A stretch of 30,640 nucleotides of DNA from a virus. The number at the start of each line of letters is the position of its first letter. Position 1 is the stretch's first letter. This document shows positions 6,688 through 14,768 of the stretch, piece by piece. The notes under the pieces were generated by a model. The model saw only the letters and a list, made by a program, of their open reading frames with translations, ran no database searches and was not told the origin of the DNA. A program made the position numbers and the translations under genes. Location: positions 1-30,640 of the IMG/VR virus record IMGVR_UViG_3300009537_000112. One strand, 5' to 3'.

Positions 6688-6799
6688 TATGTTGTCCATC
6701 GTTGCCTTAATCGGTGCGCTCATCCTTATCGGGTTCCAGATCAGCCCCGCAATCGGGGTCTACCTTGCGCTCCTGTCCTTGTGGTCCCTGCGCTACTGA
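6688..6799 (+). CDS. Doubtful 36-aa hydrophobic ORF, opposite strand
   Basis: The plus strand of this short gap between two minus-strand genes holds an ATG-to-TGA ORF starting MLSIVALIGALILIGF, hydrophobic almost throughout. Its stop lies next to the stop of the converging minus-strand gene at 6793. It fills most of the gap, but there is no SD and no plus-strand promoter, so it may be chance. Confidence 0.22.
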
Positions 6800-8448
6800 A
6801 TCGCGGGTTGCTCCCCATGGGCCGGAGCCGGAGACATCGGGGGTTCCCAGCCGCCTTCGGGATACTGCTCGTAGTAGGAATCCATTCGCCTGATTAGCTC
6901 TTGCCGGTACTCCTCAATCCTGGCGGCCGGGGAGACCTGAGGCAGCGTCCGGCTGGCCGTCCTGCCTCCTCTACCCACCTGGGCTTTCCGAATCAGGATC
7001 GCGATCCGACTTTTGACTGTTGGATTTTCCAGGACCGATCTGATGACCGCCGCCAGACCCGCTCCCGCAGCAGCAAACCCCGCTCCCCCTGCCATTCCAC
7101 CGATCACCGCTCCGCCCGTGCCGGCGGTGGTTGTGGTCAGCTGTATCAGGTCCCGGTTATTGATCCGCTTGACCGCTCGCTCCAGAAACGGAGTGATGTT
7201 GAACAGCTCCGACTCCAGTGCGTTGATGTCAGAAATTTCCGGGAAAGCAGCAGCTATCTCCTCTTTCAGTCCCCGGACCAGGGCTTTCTGGGCTTCCTTG
7301 TTCGCGTCTTTCAGCTCTCCGTAGGCCTTCCGCAGGACCCGTCCAGTCTTCACCTTCAGAGCCTGGGCTTCCTTCAGTGGGATCTGCTGCCTGGCATTCC
7401 GGAGAGGATCGTCTGCCGGCAACCCGAACATCTCCCGCTTGGAAACGATTTTGGCCCCGTAGGACTTCAGAAACTCCTCCCGTGCCTTGATGATTGCCCG
7501 CATGTTTTTGTTCGGATTCACCGTTCGGAAGCGGTCAATGACCTCATCTAGTGTTTTCACCACAGCGGTGGGATCCACCGTCATTCCCTTTGTAGCTCCC
7601 TTCTCGATCATCATCGAGATTTGCCCGTTCAGCTCTTCGATCACCGGGCCGATGCTGTCAATTCCCTTCTGGTTGACGACAATCCCTTGATCCACCCCCG
7701 TCCTGATGGCTCGGTTTCCCTTCGCCACGAGGTCGGGGTTGCTGCCCAGGAAACCCGCAGGCTTCATCGCCGATTGGTAGATCTTGTAAGGGTCCACGGC
7801 CCGGGCCACTGTTCGCCCGGCTGCCGCAGCTCCACGCACGACGGCCTGGACCGGATCGAGAAGAGCCCCGGCCTCTCCTGCTGTTGCTCCCGCTGCTGCT
7901 AGTTTCGGTGCAGCGGTGCCGGCTTTCTTCAGCATCCCCGCCGCCCCGCGCATCGCTCCGCCGGCGGCTCCGATTACGATAGAGAGGTCAGCCGCGAACC
8001 CGGCCGGGTCGTGGTAGGCCGTGTATCGAATGTCGTCCCATGATCCGTACCGCTCTTTCAAACTATCGACAATCGCATCCACCGGGCTCGGTGGAGCTCC
8101 AGGTGCTGGCTCCGGTCCCGTGATCTTTCGCCAGACGTCGACCGCCACCGATCCCAGGGCCTTCAGCGTCGGCGGAACGTCCCAGTCTCCCTGCTCGTTC
8201 CAGGGAGTAACCGCCCCCTTGACGGCGGCCCCGGCATCACGGACTAGATCCTTGGTGGAGGTCACCATGTTGACCGCCGACCCTATCGGGGTCATCGGCT
8301 CCGGGTAGTCCCGGGAGAACGGGGGTTGCTCTGGGCCTTGCGGGCCGGCAGCGATCTCTCCTTCGATGAACTCGAAGATCTCCTCGTCGGTGGCATCCGC
8401 CGGAACTAGATATGACACCCCCTCAAAGGTAACCGTTTTGGTTGGCAT
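6793..8448 (-). CDS. Putative ejection/internal virion protein, 551 aa
   Basis: In P22-like order this is the third large gene between the gp10-like protein and the spike, the place of the DNA-ejection proteins. The N-terminus MPTKTVTFEGVSYLVPADAT is followed by Ala/Gly-rich helical stretches. A very hydrophobic Gly/Ala segment at about 445-470 (GGAVIGGMAGGAGFAAAGAG) precedes NPTVKSRIAILI, a combination often seen in phage proteins injected into or across host membranes. The middle is helical and charged. No lytic transglycosylase or peptidase motif is visible. The start codon lies next to the stop of the downstream-coordinate neighbour at 8449. Confidence 0.58.
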   Translation of the reverse strand: MPTKTVTFEGVSYLVPADATDEEIFEFIEGEIAAGPQGPEQPPFSRDYPEPMTPIGSAVNMVTSTKDLVRDAGAAVKGAVTPWNEQGDWDVPPTLKALGSVAVDVWRKITGPEPAPGAPPSPVDAIVDSLKERYGSWDDIRYTAYHDPAGFAADLSIVIGAAGGAMRGAAGMLKKAGTAAPKLAAAGATAGEAGALLDPVQAVVRGAAAAGRTVARAVDPYKIYQSAMKPAGFLGSNPDLVAKGNRAIRTGVDQGIVVNQKGIDSIGPVIEELNGQISMMIEKGATKGMTVDPTAVVKTLDEVIDRFRTVNPNKNMRAIIKAREEFLKSYGAKIVSKREMFGLPADDPLRNARQQIPLKEAQALKVKTGRVLRKAYGELKDANKEAQKALVRGLKEEIAAAFPEISDINALESELFNITPFLERAVKRINNRDLIQLTTTTAGTGGAVIGGMAGGAGFAAAGAGLAAVIRSVLENPTVKSRIAILIRKAQVGRGGRTASRTLPQVSPAARIEEYRQELIRRMDSYYEQYPEGGWEPPMSPAPAHGEQPAIQ

Positions 8449-9933
8449 TTAGCGTGCCTTTCGTTTCAGCTTCCCGGTCGCTGGGTCCCGCTCGAGTTCA
8501 ATTCCTCCCGGAGTCGTCCCCGGGGAACCTCGAGGAGCAGGTGGTGGGGGAACGGGGCGGACCTCCGCCGCTCCAGGTCGACCCCTCGAGTAGACGTCGC
8601 TGGACCGACCCATCGGCTGAAGGAGTTTCAAAGTTCGCTCTTTGAAATCCAAATTCTCCCTAATCATCTGCGTGTTCCGCGCCCAGCTCTCCGGGTCCCA
8701 CTCGTACTTGAGACTCGTGGAGGCCTGCTCGAGAAACGCATCCGTCGGGCTACTGCCTCCCTTGTAGATCGTGGCAAGTTCAGCATGGGAGTCCTTGACT
8801 CCAGAGATCAGGGTTGTAGCCACGGCCCCGAGTTCCCCTCCAGCCTCCGCTGCTAGCTGGATCTGCGCCTTATTGATTCGCGCAAACCTGGTACCCGACG
8901 CCTTGCGTTTAAAGTCCTTGTAGAGATCGTCCAGTTGGTTGAGAGTATTACGGTAGGTTTCGATAGCCCGAAGTAGCGCCACCGGAGTCGGGGAGTTCTG
9001 GCCTCGGACGAAGGTTTCCGTAGCCTTGTAGTCCAGCAGTGCCGCGGCGTGGTCATACTCAGGATACTTTTCGGCCAGAATCTTCTTGACCGCGAACCCC
9101 AGGGTTCCCCTGGGAAGTACCGGGGTCTGAGTCCCTGCGACGATTCCGGCTGCAATCGGAGCCGCCATCTCTTCTTGGGCCCGGGCCTTGTCGCCAGTGA
9201 TTGAGCCCTTCTCACCCATATCTATGTCGTACTTTCCGGTGTCTGGGTTGTAACCCATCACATGGACTTTCCCGTCCTCCTGGAGGATGTCCTGGGTCGT
9301 CTTCCGGTCGTCTGATCCTCTGCCGCTAGAAGCTGGGTGCATCCGCCTATACTGTTCCTCTTCTTCGGGGGTGAGCAATCGGGACTTCTCGTCCTGCGCG
9401 TGGTGGTACAGAGAGACCAGGCGATCATCAATCTGACCGTTCCACTCGTCGGGGATCCACTCAATTCCTTTTTCTTTGGCCGCCGGCACAATCACCGCGT
9501 TGTAAACCGCTAGGCGGTTCTCCGCGTTGGCGTAGGTCTTGAGGTAGGGAAGCATGGCCTTAGCGGCCTCCTCAGCCATCTTGCGTTGCTTCTCCGTCGC
9601 CTCCATGCGCTCCTTCTTCAGCTGGACTTGGTCCTTCTGGTGGCGAGCCGCTTCCTCGAACAGGCCGATAGCGACCAGTTCGCTCTGGATTTTCTCGTGG
9701 TCATAGTACGCCACGCCCTTCGAATCCTTTTTCCAGTTCCGGGCGTAGATCTCCTGAACGAGCTTCTGCGTGGCGAGCCGCTTCTCCTCCTGTTCTCGCT
9801 CCATCCGTGCCCGGTTGTTGCGGTCCTTGTAGTACACACCTTGTTCACGCAGGGCGGCTGCATTCGTGATTTCGTTCTGCGTTTCCAAAGGCGTCTTGAC
9901 TTCCGGAAACTGGTACGGTGGGAAAGAAGACAT
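8449..9933 (-). CDS. Putative ejection protein, helical/coiled coil, 494 aa
   Basis: The start MSSFPPYQFPEV is chosen for its GGGAGGGTGG SD and because its ATG overlaps the previous stop (TAATG). Residues about 30-125 are a long charged coiled coil (MEREQEEKRLATQKLVQEI, KERMEATEKQRKMAEEAAK). The C-terminus is a Pro/Arg-rich tail (PPPPAPRGSPG). It sits second among three large genes after the stabiliser. Length and helical character fit P22-type ejection proteins such as gp20, but no sequence motif proves it. Confidence 0.55.
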   Translation of the reverse strand: MSSFPPYQFPEVKTPLETQNEITNAAALREQGVYYKDRNNRARMEREQEEKRLATQKLVQEIYARNWKKDSKGVAYYDHEKIQSELVAIGLFEEAARHQKDQVQLKKERMEATEKQRKMAEEAAKAMLPYLKTYANAENRLAVYNAVIVPAAKEKGIEWIPDEWNGQIDDRLVSLYHHAQDEKSRLLTPEEEEQYRRMHPASSGRGSDDRKTTQDILQEDGKVHVMGYNPDTGKYDIDMGEKGSITGDKARAQEEMAAPIAAGIVAGTQTPVLPRGTLGFAVKKILAEKYPEYDHAAALLDYKATETFVRGQNSPTPVALLRAIETYRNTLNQLDDLYKDFKRKASGTRFARINKAQIQLAAEAGGELGAVATTLISGVKDSHAELATIYKGGSSPTDAFLEQASTSLKYEWDPESWARNTQMIRENLDFKERTLKLLQPMGRSSDVYSRGRPGAAEVRPVPPPPAPRGSPGTTPGGIELERDPATGKLKRKAR

Positions 9934-12900
9934 TAGTACCACCCTCCCATTGCTCTGTTAGGGACCGGCATCTGCCACTTCGTCATCGGCGGTGGGCCGT
10001 AACTCGGCGGAGGTCCTATCGGGCTCTGTTGCTGATTCATCTTTGTGATCACGGCGTTGTTGGCCGCCGTGTTGTTAGCCGCCGTCTGCACTGTTTGAGG
10101 TCCTAGTATTCCCTGCGTTGGCGGACTGTAAGTGTAACCCAGAGGACCTCCCTGGCCTCCCGTCCCCGGGTACCACTGGTCCGCGATGGGTCCTTGATTC
10201 CAGGGATTCGGACCTCCCGGTCCCGTCGGACCCGCCTGGGTGTAAGTCTGCTTAGGATCCCAGGGGTTGGCCCCTAAGGGATCGTAGGATAGGCCTCCGC
10301 CTTGCTGCGGATTCGGTGGCGGAGGAGGTAGAGCTGTTTTCAGGGGCGGTGCCGCGACAGGGTCTTGATCCCAAGGGTTTGGGCCGCCCTGGGGGTTCGG
10401 AGGAGGTGGCGGAGTCGAATAGAACTTGTTCGCATTTGGGTCTGGTGGCAGGAATTGCTGCTTTACCGCCTGGGTGGGTCCTTGAGTTGAATCAAAGGGG
10501 TTCGGGCCGAGCTTGTCGTAGTTCAATCCTCCCGTGCGCTGAGATGTCAAAGTAGATCCACCAGCAACTGGTGTCGGCATTATGCTCGGGAGTCCTCCGG
10601 GCGTCGGTACCGGATCAGGAGTTCCCAGTAGATCTCCTTGGTTAAACCCCACCATACTGTCGGTATAGCTCGGGTTCGGATCCCAGGGGTTTGCTCCGAG
10701 CTTGTCATAGTTCAGGGCGGGCGGCCCACTCTTGAAGGCGGCTGGGGCCTTGGTTGGCGGCGGAGGCGGCTGCACCACGTCTGGGGTCACGTCCTTGGCC
10801 GTCGTGTCGATTACCCTGGACGCTGACGCCACCGACCCGGGGGCCGCCATCTCCGTTCCCATGAACTGCTTCATATCTATCCCCGGATACCCCCCCACAG
10901 AGTTTACGGAGGTCGTCGGAACAGGCGTTCTCTCGTATGTCCTCATATTAGTGAGGTAAGGTTTCCCCGATCCGTCACGGTCCAGCTTGAATCCGGGGGG
11001 AACGTCGTAGGTGATTCCGCTAATTGGGTCATATCCCGCTGCCTGCGATCCGGTCACCCGGCCCGATCCTCCGCCCTGGGGTCCTAGATTGGGAGCTCCT
11101 CCACCAGTAGTCGACTCCGAACTCCATTTCGCTTCAGCTTCCGGGTACCCACCAGGGCCAGCGCCTTTACCCGTAGGTGTGCCGGCCCCTCCGCCACTAC
11201 CTGCACCAGGACCACCACCGGGAGCCGCTCCGCCGCTACCGGCAAACATGCCGTAGAGGTCTCCTACGGTGATACTGCCGTCATTGAATGCTCCTATCAG
11301 GTCCTCAAACGACATCCCGGCCAGTCGTGGATCAAGACCTCCACCGCCGCCCCTGGTGGAGGAGAAGTTCGTTTCTGGGTACGCACTCTGCTTGCCGTCC
11401 GGGTTCCTGGGGTCGTAGTAGAGTTCGTCGCCACCTCCGCCGCTGCCGGGATAACGCCTCAAGACCTCCTGCTGTCCCAGGTTGGCTAGATTAGCCAACC
11501 CTTGACCGTAGGCGTTACCGACCCCGATAGCCCCGGCTGCCGCGGAGTTTCCCATCGATTGATAGTTGGACCCCACCCGCGACGCGATTCCGGAGTTGAC
11601 TTCTCCAACGAACCGCCCACGTGCGATTCGCTCATTCTCGATAAAGCGGATCATCTCAGCTTGTTCAGACGCCCCCAACTCGCCGAACCTCTGGTAATCG
11701 GCTGCGTCCATTTCGCCACCCCGCGCGATCATGTCGCTGAGGTACCGTCCGTATTCCCTGGCCTGAGCAGAGGTCATCTCCCCTTCCCGGGCCCGGATGT
11801 CGCCCTCATACCTTCCCTGATCCAGACGATCCGCAGCGAGGTTTCCGCCTAAACGATTCAAAAGGTCAGACTGGTAGCGTCCTGAGCTCACGATATCCGC
11901 GGCCTCAGCATCCCCTCTTGCCCTGCTCAGATCCGACCCGTAGAAACCGGCCTGCCGCAGGTCATCGGCGGTCTGGTAACCGCCCCGCTGCTTTGCATCA
12001 GCCATCCAGCGGCCCTGATCCGCAATCTCGGCCGCCGTCATCTCACCGCCACGGATACCAGTTTCTGCTAACCAGCGGCCCTGCTCTCCGATATCCGCCG
12101 CCTCGAGGTCACTTCTCCGCAGCTCCTCATCAGCCATCCAGCGGCCCTGCTCTCCGATGTCTCCGGCTTCCAGTTCTGATCGCCGCAGTTCCGCATCCGC
12201 CATCCAGCGGCCCTGGTCGGCGATATCCGCCGCTGTGCGTTCTCCGCTCCTTGCGGTGTTCTCCCCTACGAACCGACCAAGATCGGAAATCTCGTCCCCG
12301 GCTCTCCGGGCCACTTCGCGGGTTCCGGACGCCCGGTACATGCCCGTATCCATCGCCCTGTTTCCGGACCTGATCCCGAGGTTCTCTTCGACTCCGGAGG
12401 CATACGCTCCGTAGCGGTTGATGTCGTCTGCCGCTCCTCGCCCGAACTCTGATTCCGCTCCTACATTCAGGGCGGCTGCATCCTGACCCACCCCGACTAA
12501 ACCGGATAGCCGCTCATAGCGCTTATCCTGATCGGTCTGGAACTCGTTAAACTTTCTGCCGTAGGCCTTGCTGTACTCGTCGGACGCTACCCCCTGAATG
12601 TTCCGGTTCAGCTCCAGCGCCGCTCGTCCACTCAGGAGTCCGCCACGACCCGCAGCGGACCTTTCCGCGGCCTTCTGGGCCTGCTCGAGCCGGAACCGGT
12701 GACCCGGATCTCCTTCGAAGTCCTCAGCGGTGTAGGAGAAGGCCTTCCCCAGTCGCCCCTCCGTACCCATTTCGGCCTGGAGGGCGTCGGCCCCGGTGAT
12801 TCCGAGAGCCGAATAGGGCGAGGTTTCTCCGCGCTGCCGGCCCAGGACATCGGCGCGAGTTCCAAGAGACTCGAGCTTTGCCGACTTGGCAAGATTCAGT

Positions 12901-13841
12901 GCCCGATTAGCCGCCGTTCTTTCGACGCCGGCGGCGGTTGTCGCCCCGCCCTCGGCCTCGGTGCTCGACTGATCGGTATATTCCTGTTGGAAGTCCACTG
13001 CGGCCTTCCCGAACTCCGACCGCTCATCCCTTGCGGTACCGTAAGCAGCATTTCTACGGGTGTCTCCCTCTTCGAGGTACTGACCCCTGGTATCGCCGGC
13101 AGCGGCCAGAGACCATCCCCTGCGCTTGGCCCCTTCTTCGAGGTACTGACCCCGGGTTCCCGCTGCCGCATTGAGGGAGTCTCCTCTTCGCTTGGCCCCT
13201 TCTTCCAGATACTTACCCCTGGTATCGCCGGCCGCCCCGATGGCTTCGTCTCTACGCCTGGACCCTTCCTCGAGGTACTGACCCCGGGTTCCCATTGCCT
13301 CCTGGGTAGCGGTGTCCCGCTGCCTGATCGCCTCCGCTGTAGTCTCGTCGGTTCGGGCCAGGGCGTCGCCGTAGCCACCCGCGCGGCGCTGGCTCGCTTC
13401 GTATCCGTATTCCTGTTCCCGCTCCAGTGCCTGCCGCGCTCTCTCTTGCCGGGTCTGCTCCGCTCCAGCCACTCCACCGGCAGCAGCATTTACAGCTGAG
13501 TCGTACCCCTTCGCCCGTTCCTCCAGCTCGAACTTGCCGTACCCCTCAGCCAGTCCCCGGGCCTCTCCTAGGGCGTCTTGCCTCTCGTCCATCCCCTTCG
13601 TGAGGTACTTTCGCCGGGTCTCAGACGGCTTTGACCAGTCGTTCCTGTACTCTTTGATAGCGTCCTCGAGCTCGGCGTCGTATCTCTCAATAGACGCCTT
13701 CCCCAGGTCTAGAGAGACCTGTTGCGCTCTCTCGAGGTACTCGATCTGCTGACGGGCCGCTCGCTCGGATGCGGCTGCTCCGATAAAGGCCGCTCCCAGG
13801 CTGCCCAGTGCCGATATTCCCGCAGTTGCTCCAGCTCCCAT
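9933..13841 (-). CDS. Giant 1302-aa repeat protein, putative ejection protein
   Basis: By position this is the first and largest ejection-type virion protein. Residues 1-30 are Gly/Ala-rich and hydrophobic, followed by helical, charged segments. Residues 184-271 hold four 22-residue repeats with a G-x-Y-L-E-E-G core. Residues 473-736 hold twelve contiguous 22-residue units, each with G at unit position 6, eleven of them with an aromatic residue two places later. Residues about 740-960 are Gly-rich and probably flexible. The C-terminal third is Pro/Gly-rich with repeated YD-x-LG-x-NP[WF]D motifs. Twenty-two is two hendecads, which fits long amphipathic or coiled-coil helices. It overlaps the next gene by a TAATG. 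A tail-tube-like or scaffold role is possible, but P22-like order favours ejection. Confidence 0.6.
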   Translation of the reverse strand: MGAGATAGISALGSLGAAFIGAAASERAARQQIEYLERAQQVSLDLGKASIERYDAELEDAIKEYRNDWSKPSETRRKYLTKGMDERQDALGEARGLAEGYGKFELEERAKGYDSAVNAAAGGVAGAEQTRQERARQALEREQEYGYEASQRRAGGYGDALARTDETTAEAIRQRDTATQEAMGTRGQYLEEGSRRRDEAIGAAGDTRGKYLEEGAKRRGDSLNAAAGTRGQYLEEGAKRRGWSLAAAGDTRGQYLEEGDTRRNAAYGTARDERSEFGKAAVDFQQEYTDQSSTEAEGGATTAAGVERTAANRALNLAKSAKLESLGTRADVLGRQRGETSPYSALGITGADALQAEMGTEGRLGKAFSYTAEDFEGDPGHRFRLEQAQKAAERSAAGRGGLLSGRAALELNRNIQGVASDEYSKAYGRKFNEFQTDQDKRYERLSGLVGVGQDAAALNVGAESEFGRGAADDINRYGAYASGVEENLGIRSGNRAMDTGMYRASGTREVARRAGDEISDLGRFVGENTARSGERTAADIADQGRWMADAELRRSELEAGDIGEQGRWMADEELRRSDLEAADIGEQGRWLAETGIRGGEMTAAEIADQGRWMADAKQRGGYQTADDLRQAGFYGSDLSRARGDAEAADIVSSGRYQSDLLNRLGGNLAADRLDQGRYEGDIRAREGEMTSAQAREYGRYLSDMIARGGEMDAADYQRFGELGASEQAEMIRFIENERIARGRFVGEVNSGIASRVGSNYQSMGNSAAAGAIGVGNAYGQGLANLANLGQQEVLRRYPGSGGGGDELYYDPRNPDGKQSAYPETNFSSTRGGGGGLDPRLAGMSFEDLIGAFNDGSITVGDLYGMFAGSGGAAPGGGPGAGSGGGAGTPTGKGAGPGGYPEAEAKWSSESTTGGGAPNLGPQGGGSGRVTGSQAAGYDPISGITYDVPPGFKLDRDGSGKPYLTNMRTYERTPVPTTSVNSVGGYPGIDMKQFMGTEMAAPGSVASASRVIDTTAKDVTPDVVQPPPPPTKAPAAFKSGPPALNYDKLGANPWDPNPSYTDSMVGFNQGDLLGTPDPVPTPGGLPSIMPTPVAGGSTLTSQRTGGLNYDKLGPNPFDSTQGPTQAVKQQFLPPDPNANKFYSTPPPPPNPQGGPNPWDQDPVAAPPLKTALPPPPPNPQQGGGLSYDPLGANPWDPKQTYTQAGPTGPGGPNPWNQGPIADQWYPGTGGQGGPLGYTYSPPTQGILGPQTVQTAANNTAANNAVITKMNQQQSPIGPPPSYGPPPMTKWQMPVPNRAMGGWY
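10150..10720 (-). repeat. Degenerate repeats coding NPWD motifs
   Basis: This part of the giant gene encodes at least three copies of a YD-[KP]-LG-[AP]-NP-[WF]-D motif and two further NPW[DN] copies, separated by Pro-rich spacers. The repetition is visible in the DNA as recurring GGATCCCAGGGGTT-like blocks. The encoded segment is probably disordered with short linear motifs. Confidence 0.7.
11634..12425 (-). repeat. Twelve tandem 66-bp units (22-residue repeats)
   Basis: The encoded residues 473-736 form twelve units of exactly 22 residues. Glycines occur at 478, 500, 522, 544, 566, 588, 610, 632, 654, 676, 698 and 720 with no gap. Most units read roughly D-I-x-x-x-G-R-[WY]-x-x-D, then a charged helix ending near A-A. 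The DNA copies have diverged, so this is an old array kept by protein structure. Confidence 0.92.
13029..13292 (-). repeat. Four tandem 66-bp units (22-residue repeats), second array
   Basis: Residues 184-271 contain four units with the core T-R-G-[QK]-Y-L-E-E-G, spaced exactly 22 residues (glycines 187, 209, 231, 253). DNA identity between these units is higher than in the longer array, as seen in the repeated GAGGTACTGACC blocks, suggesting more recent duplication. More degenerate copies may lie at about residues 75-122. Confidence 0.9.
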
Positions 13842-13845
13842 TACT

Positions 13846-14289
13846 CTACCTCAGGCCCAACTGGTGGACCGTTTCCAGCGGAGTGTATCCCCGCCTTTGG
13901 TACAATTTCTCCAGCGTACTTCCATAGGGGGAAATCATCTCGATGCGCTCGGCTCCTTGCGCTGCCGCCCAGGCCTCTCCGGCCTCCAGCAACTCCAGGG
14001 CCGTCCCGTTGGACCGGGCCTCAGGCTCGACCCACCAAAGGAGCTCCGTTCCGACCTTCTCTCCGCTAAAGACATGAGTGACCACTCCCAGGGCGATTAC
14101 CCCGACCACCTGCTCTTCCTTCTCGGACAGCAGCAACAGGTGTTCGGGGGAGGCGATAAACAGGGAGGCCAGGTCAAAGATCCGGGCCGGGTCCGCCCCT
14201 ACCTTGTTTTTTAGGTTCAGCCAGGCGTGGCACTCTGTCGCCATCTCCACGATCCGTGGGATATCCTCCCTTGTAGCCCTCCTGATCAT
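13846..14289 (-). CDS. GNAT-family acetyltransferase, 147 aa
   Basis: The order of elements is that of GNAT enzymes: an N-terminal MIRRATREDIPRIVEMA strand-helix, a central VVGVIALGVV strand, then the acetyl-CoA motif A region WWVEPEARSNGTALELL, where R-S-N-G-T-A stands in for the Q/R-x-x-G-x-G/A loop. LYQRRGYTPLE follows near the C-terminus. The length is normal. It lies inside the virion operon between the tail knob-like gene and the giant repeat protein, overlapping its upstream neighbour by 4 nt. The substrate cannot be told; a virion protein or host protein are both possible. Confidence 0.85.
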   Translation of the reverse strand: MIRRATREDIPRIVEMATECHAWLNLKNKVGADPARIFDLASLFIASPEHLLLLSEKEEQVVGVIALGVVTHVFSGEKVGTELLWWVEPEARSNGTALELLEAGEAWAAAQGAERIEMISPYGSTLEKLYQRRGYTPLETVHQLGLR

Positions 14290-14768
14290 ACCGCCCTCAT
14301 AGTGATCACGACACAGACGCCGGCGACTCCCGTCAGGACCCCTGTGTAGCTCACGGAGAGCCGATCCCCCGCTACTAATCCCAAGTCTGCTGGCGTAGCG
14401 GTAAGGACTCCTGACTGCACCGTGTTTGCAGTGGCTTTGAGAGATAGTCCCGTTGTGAGCACAGCCACACCAGCGGCGGGTGCGTCCGTCCCTGTATCCT
14501 TCGTAATGCCCACCGAGACCGCTCCCGCGTCAGACCCCGCAACAGAATGTATCTCTCGTACCGCTTCAATTACGAACCCCCGATCTGCGACGAAGAATAC
14601 CTCATCCACCAGGTCTCCGTTTGCTTCCTGGTAATAGGCCGCGCGATCCAACTCCGCCCGGTACAGGCTCTCATAGATCTGGCTGAACCACCGCCACCAG
14701 GGCCGCATAGCGATCCCGTGATCATCTGTGATTACTTGGCGTGTCGGTGGAGGTGCTAGCACCGTCAT
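14286..14768 (-). CDS. Putative tail tip/needle-like structural protein, 160 aa
   Basis: The N-terminal 35 residues include MRPWWRWFSQIYESLYRAE, an amphipathic aromatic segment. A short helix follows, and the C-terminal 100 residues are beta-rich (GAVSVGITKDTGTDAP, VLTTGLSLKATANTV, LVAGDRLSVSYTG), resembling the small knob domains of phage fibres and tail tips. It directly follows the gp10-like gene with an ATGA overlap, the position of the tail needle gp26 in P22. It lacks the long trimeric coiled coil of gp26, so this is a positional and architectural guess. Confidence 0.5.
   Translation of the reverse strand: MTVLAPPPTRQVITDDHGIAMRPWWRWFSQIYESLYRAELDRAAYYQEANGDLVDEVFFVADRGFVIEAVREIHSVAGSDAGAVSVGITKDTGTDAPAAGVAVLTTGLSLKATANTVQSGVLTATPADLGLVAGDRLSVSYTGVLTGVAGVCVVITMRAV

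Noticed and set aside
10150-13292. Tandem repeats considered as a CRISPR array or diversity-generating cassette
   Set aside because: Repeats are diverged, contiguous, in frame and without spacers; no reverse transcriptase or Cas gene is present.
12699-13499. 266-codon plus-strand ORF opposite the giant repeat gene
   Set aside because: It is the antisense of a repetitive gene, which keeps all frames open; no SD or promoter on that strand.
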